From: JAUWTJ01 sp965603015
Lineage (GTDB): Bacteria; Pseudomonadota; Alphaproteobacteria; M2410
NCBI GenBank assembly: GCA_965603015.1
Contig: CBFDBJ010000001.1
Span: 1 to 64,000 of the forward strand
DNA: 64,000 nt
Direction: 5' to 3'
Shown piece after piece: positions 45,801 to 55,873 of the stretch. Both the position numbers and the translations under genes were made by a program. The notes under the pieces were generated by a model, which made no database searches, had not been told where the DNA came from, and was given only the letters and a program-made list of their open reading frames with translations. The stretch's first letter is position 1. Every line of letters begins with the position of its first letter.

Positions 45801-46614
45801 GCGACTTCACAGTGATCCCGGAGACGGAAAAACTGATCACATAGTCCAGGTAGGAGCCTTCATAGACCGCCGTGTCAACGCCGTCTCCGCCGTCAAGAGT
45901 GTTGGTTCCTGTCCCGCCGACCAGCGTGTCAGCACCGGCACCGCCGGACAGCGTATCATTGCCGCCGTCGCCAAAAATCGTGTCCGCGCCGTTATTGCCG
46001 TAAAGCGTATCCTGGCCACTGCCGCCCAGGACGACATCATCGCCGGACATGCCAAACAACCTGTCATTGCCGGCGCCGCCAACCACCGTATCACTCAGGC
46101 CGGTTCCGCTCGGCGCCGCTGCACCGTCTTGCGCCAGGTGATAGCTGCCCGTGCGATCAAGAGCCGCTTGCAAACCGCCTTCCGCCGCAAGCCCCCGCGT
46201 CATCAGGTCTGTGTGAAGCACGCCAATATCGCCGGTATATTCATAGTTGATGCTGCCAAGACCGACCCGTGCAGGCGCCTGCACATCCGGTGTCAAAACG
46301 AAAGGCAGGTCGAAGGCAATATTTCCAAATTCAACGTTGGCGAAATTCCGGAATGAGCCGCCCCGGGACTCAAAGTTGAGGAAACCAAAATTGAGGCCAA
46401 CAAGACCCCATGGCACACTGACCGGCGCTTCAGCGCCAGCCCCGAACGAGCCAGCCTCATACCCGGTCTCAGGCCCGGTCTCAGGCCCGGTCTCAGGCCC
46501 GGTCTCTACATAGACGTTGCCGGCAAACGAACGCTTTGAAATCATCTCGTCTGATCGAGACTCGGTGAAAAATTCGTTTTCGAGGTGCCTGAAATTTTGT
46601 CGTCCTGGTGCCAT
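42851..46614 (-). pseudogene. RTX calcium-binding secreted protein, frameshifted
   Basis: Two overlapping frames make one protein. From about 46614 the chain runs through Thr-Gly-Pro-Glu repeats, an RTX block (GGAGNDRLFG, GGSGQDTLYG, GGNDTLSGG), beta-sandwich-like modules and a region ending NYFSAAVDSS near 43838. Reading then must shift one base to continue as HEGFFFDMLNYSYGDDRG, and a second RTX block with GGAGADWLIG follows to 42851. An AAA at 43823-43825 looks like a run that has lost one base. RTX proteins leave by type I secretion using C-terminal signals, so the frameshift would uncouple export. A polysaccharide-degrading role is possible but unproven. Confidence 0.75.
46465..46506 (-). 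repeat. 12-base tandem repeat in the RTX gene
   Basis: On the plus strand GGTCTCAGGCCC occurs at 46465-46476, 46477-46488 and 46489-46500, with a fourth partial copy. It encodes a Glu-Thr-Gly-Pro repeat near the protein N-terminus. Being twelve bases long, changes in copy number keep the frame. Confidence 0.85.
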
Positions 46615-46902
46615 GTGTACAAACTCCGAAATTCGGGCCCAAACCACGACAAACCGTGAGGCGGGGCTAGCGAATTATGTAAACGATCAACAGACTTTCG
46701 CCTTGTTATGGCAAAAGACTACCTGCCTCGATTTAAATTTCTGTGAGTCCAATTCGCAAATTTTGAGTAAGTTTTTCGCCAGATTTGACCCGCCCGAAAA
46801 AGGGCCATGCTGTCAGATGGTTGGGTGAAAGATATAAAATCTGTCCCGCCAAAAAAAAATGAAAAACGAACCTGCGACCAACATCCGGCGGACCGGAATG
46901 TG

Positions 46903-48045
46903 TCAGTCTATAAACAAATCCTTCCAGGAAGAAAGCATTTTCTCGGCATCAAATTCATGTTCTGCCAATCTCTTGTTCGCCGCACCAATCGTCGCGCGGT
47001 CTGCAGAACCGCCAAGAAGCGCCAAAAGAGACGCCGTCAGGGCAGGCAGTTCCCGGCCTGATATGTAATCCTTGTTCTCCTGTGCCACCATGTGGCGTAC
47101 ATCGCCCACATCAAGACTGGCGACGGGTAGTCCGGCAGCCATGGCTTCCATAATACTGAGCGGCATCTGCTCTGTGTCAGAACTCAGGGCAAAAATATCA
47201 AATGCCGGCAATAGAGTGTGCGGCGCCTTGATAAAACCGGGAAAGCTGACAGCATCGCCCAGCCCCAGGCGTCTGGCATGGGCCTCAAGGCCGGCGCGCT
47301 CGTTGCCATCGCCGGCAATAACAAGGTGGCAGTCGATATTCTGGCGAACCCCGTGAAAGGCCTCCAGCAGACGACCCAGATTCTTTTCCGGCCTGAGGGT
47401 CGCAAGGGTCCCGATGACCGGTTTGTCTCCCGGCAGGGCAAAGGTGCGCCGTGCCTCTTCGCGTGACACGGACCCGAACGGTGCAAGGTCAATCCCGTTT
47501 GGGATATAGTGCAGGCTCGTCTCGGGCAGTCGCCAGATATCACGCGCAATGTCATAAAGCGTATGCGAGGGAAAGGCGACACGGGACTGGCGCGAAAGAA
47601 CCAGCCGTCGAAACAGCACCCGGCGCCGGATCTGCCCTTCGGCCTCTTCTCGCCCAAAGCCGTCTTCAATATGAACATGCCGGCACAGCGGCCAATAGTT
47701 CGCCGCCGCCCATTCAATCGCCCCCCAGTTATAGGTGAGCAGCAAATCAGGCTTGAGCGCTGCTATGGTCTTTCGAGCCGCGAGGATGCGGCCGATCAGA
47801 CCCGCTTGCTGCAAACCTGACCGAAAAATTGGCGCGCCAACAGCTTCCCACGAAACCTCTTCGGAGAACTTATCCGCACACCCCATATCACCGTTCAGTG
47901 ACAGGATCAGGTTATGAGGGTTTTTTCCAGCTACGCTCTCCGCACTGGCCATACCCTCCAAACGGGCCATACCATTGGCCAGTGCGGCGGCGCGCATCTG
48001 TTGCCCCCCGACCTCAAAAGTCGGGAATACATGAAGCACGCGCAC
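46903..48045 (-). CDS. Glycosyltransferase family 4, XrtA operon
   Basis: This 380-residue protein has a GT-B fold. VLHVFPTFEVGGQQMRA begins it and VAFPSHTLYDIARD lies in the first domain. The second domain has IGTLATLRPEKNLGRLLEAF, VIAGDGNERAGL and the LSIMEAMAAGLPVASLDV block holding the EX7E acidic residues. It starts five bases after the stop of prsT, so it is the last gene of the minus-strand XrtA operon. It probably adds a sugar to the exopolysaccharide repeat. Confidence 0.85.
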   Translation of the reverse strand: MRVLHVFPTFEVGGQQMRAAALANGMARLEGMASAESVAGKNPHNLILSLNGDMGCADKFSEEVSWEAVGAPIFRSGLQQAGLIGRILAARKTIAALKPDLLLTYNWGAIEWAAANYWPLCRHVHIEDGFGREEAEGQIRRRVLFRRLVLSRQSRVAFPSHTLYDIARDIWRLPETSLHYIPNGIDLAPFGSVSREEARRTFALPGDKPVIGTLATLRPEKNLGRLLEAFHGVRQNIDCHLVIAGDGNERAGLEAHARRLGLGDAVSFPGFIKAPHTLLPAFDIFALSSDTEQMPLSIMEAMAAGLPVASLDVGDVRHMVAQENKDYISGRELPALTASLLALLGGSADRATIGAANKRLAEHEFDAEKMLSSWKDLFID

Positions 48046-48050
48046 TCTGG

Positions 48051-50855
48051 TTATTCCAGTTCGCCAAGGAGCGCCGTCGCGGCCGCGCGATCTTCAAATT
48101 CGCTGCCGTCGGCAAGCAGAGCCTTCAGCTTGGCCACAGCAGCCCCCTTTTGGCCAATCTTTGCCAACGCTGCGGCATGGTGGAATTGAACGATGCGGTT
48201 CCCCGGTGCCGCTCCCGCGGCTGCGCCAAGGACCGCCTCGGCTTCAGAAGCATCACCGTGCTCGAACAGGATCCACCCGTAGGTGTCGGCAATTTCGGCC
48301 ACCCCGGGCGCAATATCAGTCGCCTGTTTTGCGAGCGCCATTGCCTCTTCAATCCGGTCAACCTTCTCGTACACCCAGGCAAGATTATTCAGAACCACAA
48401 CATTTTTCGGATCAGCCTGATACAGAACTTCACCGTGCCGCACTGCCTCGCCCCAGTACGCCAGACCAATGAATCGAGAGAACACAAAGAGCCTGATATC
48501 CCAGTCTCCGGGATGTTCATCGAGCCAATCCACCATCACTTCGAGGGCTTTCAGCGGGCGGCCAAAATTGTCATAAGCATTAAAAAGAGCAACCAGTTCC
48601 GGTTTGGCGTTTGTCTTTTTAAAGGTCTGTTCGAGAAGGCCAAGGCCTTCATCAACCAAACCCAGCTTGGCAAGCGCCTTGCCCAGAGCCAGATCACGTT
48701 CCTGGCCTTCGGGCACCGCTTCAAAAAGCTTGCGCGCCAGGGTCACGCCACGCTTATCTCCGTGGACTTTCTGCTCCATATCAATGCGTTGTTGCCGTGC
48801 TTCATTGCTGGACGGATCCAGCGCAAGAACCTTCTCAAGAGCAAACATCGCATCGGTATAGTCCCCATTGGCGATCAGTACCTGGGCCAGCCGGAAGTGC
48901 GCCACAGCATTGTCCGGCACGCGGGCAACGAGCTGCCGATAGGTTACGATGGCTGAGGTCACGTCGCCCGAGGCAGCCTGCCCGCGAGCAAGTGCATCAT
49001 AGGCCGCTGGACTTTCCGGCAGCGCGGCAACGAAATTACGGGCCGCAGTAAGCGCCTGGTCCTTGCGTCCCAGAGAGAGAAGCTGCTGAACCTTCAGCAG
49101 GTGAGCCTTCTCACTCTCGGGGTTTTCCTTGACGGCAAGGTTGACAAGACGAATAACGTCTTTCTCGTCCTGCCGCTCGATCGCCATCTCGACAAGTCCG
49201 GTAACAGCCGCCAGGTACCCTGGTTGCTGCCGCAGCAGCTTTTCATACTCTGCTTTCGCGCCATCAAGATCTTTCCGGGTACGGTATAACCGCGCCAGAT
49301 TGAGACGCGCGGCCTGATAATCATCTTGCAGAGCCAGCGAACTCTTGAGATGCGCTTCAGCCGTAGCAACGTCGCCGCTTGCGAGCGCCAGAGACGCCCG
49401 AAAATTCTCAGTCTCTGCAGACCTGCCCTTGAGCGTCTCAAGTCGATCCAGAGCACTGGCGGCCCCGGCAAAATCTTTTGCCCGCAGCTGGGTCAGAAAA
49501 AGCAGCGTTGCGGCGCGGTCGCCTCCGCTCTCGGAGTCCGTCAGAGAAATCAAATCAGCCATGCCGCTTTCAAGATCGCCGGAGCCAATTTTTGCCTGAG
49601 CGGCCCGAAGTTGAAGATCCTGGTCGCCGCTACCCAGATTAATTGCTTCATCAAACAGCGCGGCGGCCTTGCCCTGATCGCCTGTCTTTTCATAGGCATA
49701 GGCCAGCAGCGTCACAATCCGCACATCCTGAGGATCGGCCTGATAGAGCGGCTCCAGCACGTCTGCCGCGGCCTGGTAGTCACCGGCCTGATAGTAGATG
49801 GCGCTTGATGTAGTTAGAGCCTGTTTGTTGTTCGGGCTCACTGACAGGTATCTGTCAATTTCGACACGGGCCTGTTGCAGCGCACCGGATCTCAAATGAA
49901 GCGCCGCACCTAGATATTGAGCGGGCTGAAAGTTTTCGAGGCCTTGCCCCAGCGCCAGCGCCGCCAATGCAGTTTCAACTTCACCTTTTTGCGCATAGCC
50001 CCATGCCTTCAGAAAAGCTCCGATCGGGTCATGTTCGTCGCGCTCGAGAAGGACCTCTGCGTCGCTCAGGACATTATCGAATTGTCCCAAAGCTGCATAA
50101 GCCATACCGCGGGTGACCCGCGGCGCCCTTCGAAACTGATTTTGCTCGAGTGCCCTGGTCGCAAACTCGATCGCGCCCTCATTGTCCATTGCGATGCGGC
50201 GCAGGTCGGCCTTCTGCATCAGAGCATCAAGACTGTCAGGGGATGATTTGAGGACAACATCAACCAGAGCTTCGGCACCGGCCAGATCGCCTGCTGTGCG
50301 CCGGAGCCAGCTGCTCACCATATAAATCTCGGGCATGTCGGGGTTGATCGCCCGCGCGCCCTCAAGCGCCTTTTCAGCGTCGTCATACTGATTCAGGGAG
50401 ACATGGGCTTGAGCGCGATAAATCCAAAGCATGGCCAGCGGCTCACCGTCAAGCTGCTCGTTCTGAAAATCATCCAGCAGGTCCTGAAACTTTCCTTGCA
50501 CGATGTAGGCCTCGGCAAGGCTTGAAACAATCTTTCCCGAGTCATAGCCACGAGCCCGCGCCGCCTTGAATTCTTTTTCAGCCCCTTCCGGATTACCCTG
50601 AGCCAGATAGATCGATCCCAGCTGAACCCTCGCATCGACATTATCAGCATCCGAGCGAATGGCATTCTTGAGCTGGATCACGGCTGCATTGAAGTCACCT
50701 TTTTTCACATGGTCCTGAGCCTTGTCATAAAAGCGAACCGACTTTTCACTTACTGCAGCTTCAGCCTGCCCCGCAGGCACTCCGGCCGTGCCAAGCGCGA
50801 CAATGATCACGGCACAACTCATGGACAAACGTCTCATCAGAATTTTACTACTCAT
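48051..50855 (-). CDS. prsT: XrtA/PEP-CTERM system TPR-repeat protein PrsT
   Basis: This 934-residue protein has a signal peptide (SCAVIIVALGTAGVPAGQAEA). Tetratricopeptide repeats fill the rest in tandem, as in the family found beside prsK and prsR in XrtA loci; the match to that family is by size, repeats and position. The family is thought to help polysaccharide export or assembly in the periplasm, without proven mechanism. It lies 50 bases after prsR and five bases before the last glycosyltransferase of the operon. The call is strong. Confidence 0.85.
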   Translation of the reverse strand: MSSKILMRRLSMSCAVIIVALGTAGVPAGQAEAAVSEKSVRFYDKAQDHVKKGDFNAAVIQLKNAIRSDADNVDARVQLGSIYLAQGNPEGAEKEFKAARARGYDSGKIVSSLAEAYIVQGKFQDLLDDFQNEQLDGEPLAMLWIYRAQAHVSLNQYDDAEKALEGARAINPDMPEIYMVSSWLRRTAGDLAGAEALVDVVLKSSPDSLDALMQKADLRRIAMDNEGAIEFATRALEQNQFRRAPRVTRGMAYAALGQFDNVLSDAEVLLERDEHDPIGAFLKAWGYAQKGEVETALAALALGQGLENFQPAQYLGAALHLRSGALQQARVEIDRYLSVSPNNKQALTTSSAIYYQAGDYQAAADVLEPLYQADPQDVRIVTLLAYAYEKTGDQGKAAALFDEAINLGSGDQDLQLRAAQAKIGSGDLESGMADLISLTDSESGGDRAATLLFLTQLRAKDFAGAASALDRLETLKGRSAETENFRASLALASGDVATAEAHLKSSLALQDDYQAARLNLARLYRTRKDLDGAKAEYEKLLRQQPGYLAAVTGLVEMAIERQDEKDVIRLVNLAVKENPESEKAHLLKVQQLLSLGRKDQALTAARNFVAALPESPAAYDALARGQAASGDVTSAIVTYRQLVARVPDNAVAHFRLAQVLIANGDYTDAMFALEKVLALDPSSNEARQQRIDMEQKVHGDKRGVTLARKLFEAVPEGQERDLALGKALAKLGLVDEGLGLLEQTFKKTNAKPELVALFNAYDNFGRPLKALEVMVDWLDEHPGDWDIRLFVFSRFIGLAYWGEAVRHGEVLYQADPKNVVVLNNLAWVYEKVDRIEEAMALAKQATDIAPGVAEIADTYGWILFEHGDASEAEAVLGAAAGAAPGNRIVQFHHAAALAKIGQKGAAVAKLKALLADGSEFEDRAAATALLGELE

Positions 50856-50905
50856 TTCGCTCTTCCTTTCCTCAAAAAGGGCTCTGCGGGTCCAGCTTGG
50901 GAGCC

Positions 50906-52261
50906 TCAGGCCTTCATCCCCAGAGATTTCATCAATTCGTAGAGTGTCGGTCTTGATACGCCGAGCAACTTTGCCGCCTGGGTTACATTGGTATCACTTG
51001 TGGCCAGCGCCCGCTCGATAAGTTCCCGTTCCGCCCTCTCACGGACTTGCTTCAAGGTCGGAAAGACAAAATCACCTTCCCCCATTTGCAAGTCGAGGTC
51101 ATCCGGTTCGATCGGCGCATCCTCGGACATGACCACGGCACGCTTCAGTTTGTTCTCAAGCTCCCGAACATTGCCAGGCCATGCGTAAGCGTCAATTGCG
51201 CCCCGGGCTTCGTCGGTAAACCCACGGTTTTTCTTCCCATAGAGGGCCGCAAATTTAGCCAGATAGAATTTGGCCAGCAGCCCCGTATCTCCCGTACGCT
51301 CGCGCAGCGGCGGGATATGGAAAGAAATCTCATTGAGGCGATAAAACAGGTCCTCCCGGAACCGGCCGTCGCCAATGGCGTCCTCCAGGTTCATATTGGT
51401 TGCCGAAACCAGCCTGACATCGACCTCGATCAAGGCCCGACCGCCGACCCGTTCAAACTGGCGTTCCTGCAGAAACCTCAGGACCTTGGATTGCAAGGCA
51501 AGTGGCATGTCGCCAATTTCATCAAGAAACAATGTCCCGCCGTCGGCACCCTCAACCTTGCCGATCTGCCGCTGGACCGCACCGGTGAAGGCACCTTTTT
51601 CGTGGCCAAAGAGTTCGCTCTCGAGCAAATTTTCCGGTATCGCCGCACAATTGATAGCAACAAAAGGACCCGTCGCGCGGCTGCTCAATCTGTGCAGGGC
51701 TTTGGCCATCACTTCCTTGCCGGTTCCACTTTCACCGGTAAAAAGCACACTGACATCGGCGCTGGCGACCTTCTCAATACCTTTACAAATCTTCAGCATG
51801 GTTGGACTCGACGCAATGACCCCCTCAAAGGGCTCTGCCGTTTTCTCCCGGGCGAGGCGATCATAGTCGACCTCCAGATCATAAAGCTGAAAGGCGCGCT
51901 CAATGATGAGTTTCAGAGCATCAATATCAACCGGCTTGGAACAATAGTCATAGGCTCCAAGACGCACCGCTTCAACCGCGTGAACCCGTTCTGAATTTCC
52001 TGATGCAACAATCACCTTGGTTGACGGATCAAGCCGCAAGGCTTCCTCGAGGGCCGCAAGCCCCTCGGTCACCCCGGCCTCATCTGGCGGCATTCCCAGA
52101 TCAAGGATGATAACCCGGGGCTCCTCCCTGCGAAGAATAGCCAGCGCCTCGAGGCGATCACTGGCAACAAAAACATCCAGATCATCCAGCGCCCATTTCA
52201 TCTGGCTCTGAATACCCGGATCGTCTTCGACGACGAGGATCTTGCGTTTTTGTTCGCTCAT
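50906..52261 (-). CDS. prsR: Sigma-54-dependent response regulator PrsR
   Basis: This is a 451-residue protein. A receiver domain occupies residues 1-130 (ILVVEDDPG and VIILDLGMPPDEAG, with the phosphorylated aspartate at about 55). The AAA+ domain has Walker A GESGTGKE and the sigma-54 contact motif GAFTGA. A Fis-type helix-turn-helix closes the protein (NVTQAAKLLGVSRPTLYELM). It activates sigma-54 promoters of PEP-CTERM and exopolysaccharide genes in response to PrsK. Its start shares one base with the prsK stop. Autoregulation is plausible because it lies downstream of a candidate sigma-54 promoter. Confidence 0.9.
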   Translation of the reverse strand: MSEQKRKILVVEDDPGIQSQMKWALDDLDVFVASDRLEALAILRREEPRVIILDLGMPPDEAGVTEGLAALEEALRLDPSTKVIVASGNSERVHAVEAVRLGAYDYCSKPVDIDALKLIIERAFQLYDLEVDYDRLAREKTAEPFEGVIASSPTMLKICKGIEKVASADVSVLFTGESGTGKEVMAKALHRLSSRATGPFVAINCAAIPENLLESELFGHEKGAFTGAVQRQIGKVEGADGGTLFLDEIGDMPLALQSKVLRFLQERQFERVGGRALIEVDVRLVSATNMNLEDAIGDGRFREDLFYRLNEISFHIPPLRERTGDTGLLAKFYLAKFAALYGKKNRGFTDEARGAIDAYAWPGNVRELENKLKRAVVMSEDAPIEPDDLDLQMGEGDFVFPTLKQVRERAERELIERALATSDTNVTQAAKLLGVSRPTLYELMKSLGMKA

Positions 52262-54426
52262 CAGGTCCCTTGATCAATATCGGTAAGAGGCGGATCAATG
52301 TCTGTAAGAGGGTTCGTTTTCTCTGCAAATTTCTCCAGCGGGAAAGTCACTCTGATGGTTGTGCCCTGCCCGGGAGTCGAAAGCACCTCCAGCCTGGCGC
52401 CAAGATCGCGAATTTGGCTGCGAATCTGGAACCCGCCAATGCCGTAGCCACCTTCGCGCGTTGTCCCGAACGGCTTAAAAAATACGCTTTCCACAAAGTC
52501 CGGCTCCATTCCTGGCCCGGTATCGATCACCTCGACACTAAAGCTTCTCTCACCTCTCACAAGCAAAACCCGGACCAAACTGGCCGGTCCGCTCGCATCA
52601 ATGGCATTTTGCACCATATGGTTCAAGGCCGATACCAATACATCGCGCTTTGTAGCGATACCAAGCGCGCCGCCATCATACTCAAATCGAACCCGTGCGC
52701 CCTGCGCCTGCCAGCCAGCCGCGAAGTCACCGAGAGCCTCAACAAGGTTAAAAACGGGAATATCCAGCGTTTCAATCCCGTCCGGCACCACAGCGGCCTC
52801 GGAGCGGGTCGTCAGGTTTTTCATCATGCCATTCATGCGATCAACCGAATTGGCGACGGTCGTGACCATATCCTTCTGAAAGTCTGGATTGTCGGCGTGC
52901 CGCTTTGCATTGGCAACAAGAATAGACAGCTGGTTGACGATGTTTTTCAAATCATGGGCGACAAACGTGAACCGTTGATTGAATTCCTCCATCTTGCGCG
53001 CATCCGCCAGCGCTCCGGCGGCCCGATCTTCGGCCAGGTAACTCGCCGCCTGACTGGCAACGGTAGACAACAGATTGCGATCCTCAAAATCAAGCTCGCG
53101 CGGCGCACGCGGCTGGCCAAGCAACAAGACCCCGTTCATCCGGCCACGATAGATCAACGGCAGGATGAGCCAGGTGTCACGTTGTGATGTGATCCAGTCC
53201 GGCACCAACCTGTCGATTTTCGAGCCCCGCGCCGTGTCATCCAGAACGATCACATTGCCAGCCTCTCGTATGCTCCTGACAAACAGGTCATCGAGCTCAA
53301 GGGACTTCAGGCTGTCGCCATAGTTCCACGAAACAACGGGCCGCAAGGCACCGGCCGCACGATCCGTGACCCAGAGCGCTGCTGCTGTACTGTCAACAAT
53401 CGGCGCCACGGCCCAAACGATCCGCTGGGCTATACTGGAGCTTTCCTCACCCGATCCGAGCGTCGTGATAAACCGAAGCCATTCCTCTCGATAATCATAT
53501 TTCGAACTGTAAAAGTGTCGCGCGATAAACAATCTCAGCCGCGAGCGAAAACTGCCCGAGGCCAAAATCGCCAGCAACATAATGCCCGCGAGGGCAAGAA
53601 ACGCGACCTGAAAGACCGTTCCGGCTTCTCCTCCAAACTGGCGTATCCAGTAACCGACCATCGACATAACGATGAGATAGACCCCGGCACCGACAAGCGT
53701 CGCGGACTGAAACACAACCTGACGCGACACATGAAGGTCAACCGCCCAGAACCTCACCCGAGCCAGCGACAGGGCAATCAGCGGTCCCGCAAGGCCTGTC
53801 ACATAGGGGCGCGCATCAGAAAGCTCTGTATCAAATCGCTTGAACAGAAGGCTTTCTGCATAAAAGAAAAAGTCGTAAACAAAAAACAGACAAAGGCCCA
53901 GGCACAGATAGCGGGTTCCCCAGCGCTGGTCTGCCCCGGCATTGCGGTAGAGGTTCTCCAGCAAAAGCAGCCCGACTATCAAGAGCAGTAACATGCCCGT
54001 TCCACTGAGAAAGTCTGACGAGGCCTGGAAACGATAAAGAGCCGGGAAAATCTCCACTGCGAAACCGCCCAGAGCCGCCAGACCGGGCAGAATGACCGCC
54101 ACCAGAACAAGCCCCTTGAGCCACCGATCCAGACCTTCGCGCCCGTTGCCGGTGTTGCTACTGTCGGAAAGCCCTGACAGTGCCGCCAGAAATCCGACCC
54201 AGGCGTAGCCCCGCAGGACATCCAGCATCAACACTGCCGGAGCATAAAGCATCACAAATGCACGGGTTTCAAAGAGATGGCTCAGAGACCATAAAACGGT
54301 AAGTCCGCTCGCCGCGACCAGCCACCAGATGTGACTTGCCCGCGTGCGCCCGGCCAACGCAAGGCCGGTCAAAGCCAGATAGGACACTGCGCAGAAGAGG
54401 GCACCGATTGTGGCGATCAGTTCCAT
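52261..54426 (-). CDS. prsK: Membrane sensor histidine kinase PrsK
   Basis: This is a 721-residue protein. About eight to ten hydrophobic segments fill the first 300 residues, followed by a GAF-like domain. The kinase core has the H-box FTFVAHDLKNIVNQ and ATP-binding motifs VIDTGPGMEPD and GYGIGGFQIRSQI. It should phosphorylate the adjacent regulator PrsR. The ATG at 54426 is chosen because the hydrophobic N-terminus begins there and GAGAGG lies nine bases upstream; an earlier in-frame start at 54456 would overlap the previous gene. Its stimulus is unknown. Confidence 0.9.
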   Translation of the reverse strand: MELIATIGALFCAVSYLALTGLALAGRTRASHIWWLVAASGLTVLWSLSHLFETRAFVMLYAPAVLMLDVLRGYAWVGFLAALSGLSDSSNTGNGREGLDRWLKGLVLVAVILPGLAALGGFAVEIFPALYRFQASSDFLSGTGMLLLLIVGLLLLENLYRNAGADQRWGTRYLCLGLCLFFVYDFFFYAESLLFKRFDTELSDARPYVTGLAGPLIALSLARVRFWAVDLHVSRQVVFQSATLVGAGVYLIVMSMVGYWIRQFGGEAGTVFQVAFLALAGIMLLAILASGSFRSRLRLFIARHFYSSKYDYREEWLRFITTLGSGEESSSIAQRIVWAVAPIVDSTAAALWVTDRAAGALRPVVSWNYGDSLKSLELDDLFVRSIREAGNVIVLDDTARGSKIDRLVPDWITSQRDTWLILPLIYRGRMNGVLLLGQPRAPRELDFEDRNLLSTVASQAASYLAEDRAAGALADARKMEEFNQRFTFVAHDLKNIVNQLSILVANAKRHADNPDFQKDMVTTVANSVDRMNGMMKNLTTRSEAAVVPDGIETLDIPVFNLVEALGDFAAGWQAQGARVRFEYDGGALGIATKRDVLVSALNHMVQNAIDASGPASLVRVLLVRGERSFSVEVIDTGPGMEPDFVESVFFKPFGTTREGGYGIGGFQIRSQIRDLGARLEVLSTPGQGTTIRVTFPLEKFAEKTNPLTDIDPPLTDIDQGT

Positions 54427-54439
54427 GAGAAGTAGCCTC

Positions 54440-55873
54440 TCACCGTGATCCGGCAAGCATTATAACAACTCTGACCGTTTGCAGCAGAATGACGAGATCG
54501 AGGAACAGGTTTTCATTCTTTACGTAGTAAAGGTCAAAGGTGAGTTTTCGGCGCGCATCATCAATCGAGGCACCATAGGGATAATTGACCTGGGCCCATC
54601 CGGTAATGCCTGGTTTGACGTTGTGACGAACCGCATAAAGTGGAATTTCTGCACAAAGAGTATCAACAAAATAGGGACGTTCCGGTCTTGGTCCGATGAA
54701 ACTCATCTCGCCTTTCAGGACATTGAGAATCTGGGGCATTTCATCGATCCGCAATTTGCGGATGATGCCGCCAACCCGGGTGATGCGCGCATCATTTTTG
54801 GCTGCCCATTGCGGCACGCCATCCTGTTCGGCATTAACACTCATCGATCTGAACTTGATAATATCAAAGTGCCGCCCGCCTTCGCCAACACGAGTCTGGC
54901 GATAGAAGACGGGGCCAGGGCTTTCCAGCTTGATAAAAAGGGCCGCCATCAGCATCACCGGCGCCACAACGATCAAAAAACCTGCCGACACGACAATATC
55001 AAAAAGCCGCTTCACCGCGCGTCTCATCCAGTGGCGGTCAAAACCATCCGACAAGGCAAGCCAGCTGGGCTTGACCTCATCAATATCGATCTCGCCAGAC
55101 TCACGATCCCAGAAAGTCATATAATCAGTCACCGCAACCCCGGCCATCCGGCATTGCAACAGCTGCCAGACCGGCAAGCCGCGCCGCTCCCGCGAGGCGA
55201 CAACAATTTCGTCCACCTTGTTGTCCATGGCAAAGCGCAACAGAGCACTGTCCTGACCCATTGTCGAATTGTGCAAAGCGCCCAGCTCGGACACCGGCTC
55301 ATTCTTCCCGGCTAGCTCACTAAACGTATCGCGGTTGATAAACCCGACCGACGTCAGATGGGCCTGGCCGCGGTTTTCAATCAGTTGGCGAACCTTTCCT
55401 GACAGAACCCCGTCACCAACAACAATCACGCGTCGCTTGAACATATCCACACCGGAAAAGGCAACCAGGCCAAACCGCAGAACGATCATCAGCGGATAGT
55501 GAATAAGCAGGGTAAAGGACAGCAGCCCGAGATACCATTCGACGGTCACCGGATCAAACAGGCCGTAAATCGGAAAAATCACAAGAGCCGTAAAGATCAC
55601 CAGCAATAGAGCGACCCCGGCCCTCTGAAAGAAGGTTCGCGCCTCTATAAAGACATCTCTGTTATAAAGCCCGGCGGCCGCAAGACAGACAAACGTCAGT
55701 CCCGTCAAAAACAAAACCACATAAGGCCGGATCACATCAGGGGCATTGGTCGCCAGGAAGGTCTTCGCCCCGACAGCCTGCAGACCTGTGATCACAACCA
55801 GAAAAAGCGCTGTCTCAGCAATCGCCAGCAACGATACTGGAACGACGAGAAAGTGCCGAAAAACCTTCAGCAT
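54440..55873 (-). CDS. TIGR03013-type initiating sugar transferase (XrtA/EpsB-like)
   Basis: This is a 477-residue protein. Four or five hydrophobic segments and a nucleotide-binding-like domain (VIVVGDGVLSGKVRQLI) precede the phosphoglycosyltransferase domain, which begins at about 290 (KRLFDIVVSAGFLIV) and contains the LRIDEMPQILNVLKGEMSF and RPERPYFV blocks conserved in this family. It transfers the first sugar phosphate to undecaprenyl phosphate and starts the repeat. The gene heads the minus-strand operon with prsK, prsR and prsT, and a candidate sigma-54 promoter lies upstream. Confidence 0.88.
   Translation of the reverse strand: MLKVFRHFLVVPVSLLAIAETALFLVVITGLQAVGAKTFLATNAPDVIRPYVVLFLTGLTFVCLAAAGLYNRDVFIEARTFFQRAGVALLLVIFTALVIFPIYGLFDPVTVEWYLGLLSFTLLIHYPLMIVLRFGLVAFSGVDMFKRRVIVVGDGVLSGKVRQLIENRGQAHLTSVGFINRDTFSELAGKNEPVSELGALHNSTMGQDSALLRFAMDNKVDEIVVASRERRGLPVWQLLQCRMAGVAVTDYMTFWDRESGEIDIDEVKPSWLALSDGFDRHWMRRAVKRLFDIVVSAGFLIVVAPVMLMAALFIKLESPGPVFYRQTRVGEGGRHFDIIKFRSMSVNAEQDGVPQWAAKNDARITRVGGIIRKLRIDEMPQILNVLKGEMSFIGPRPERPYFVDTLCAEIPLYAVRHNVKPGITGWAQVNYPYGASIDDARRKLTFDLYYVKNENLFLDLVILLQTVRVVIMLAGSR

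Noticed and set aside
46766..46781. TGGCGAAAAACTTACT, a possible sigma-54 site before the RTX gene
   Set aside because: The -12 element lacks G and the site is about 150 bases from the start; too weak to list as a promoter.
47829..48956. A 375-codon open frame opposite the glycosyltransferase and prsT
   Set aside because: It spans two genes on the other strand and has no recognisable domain.
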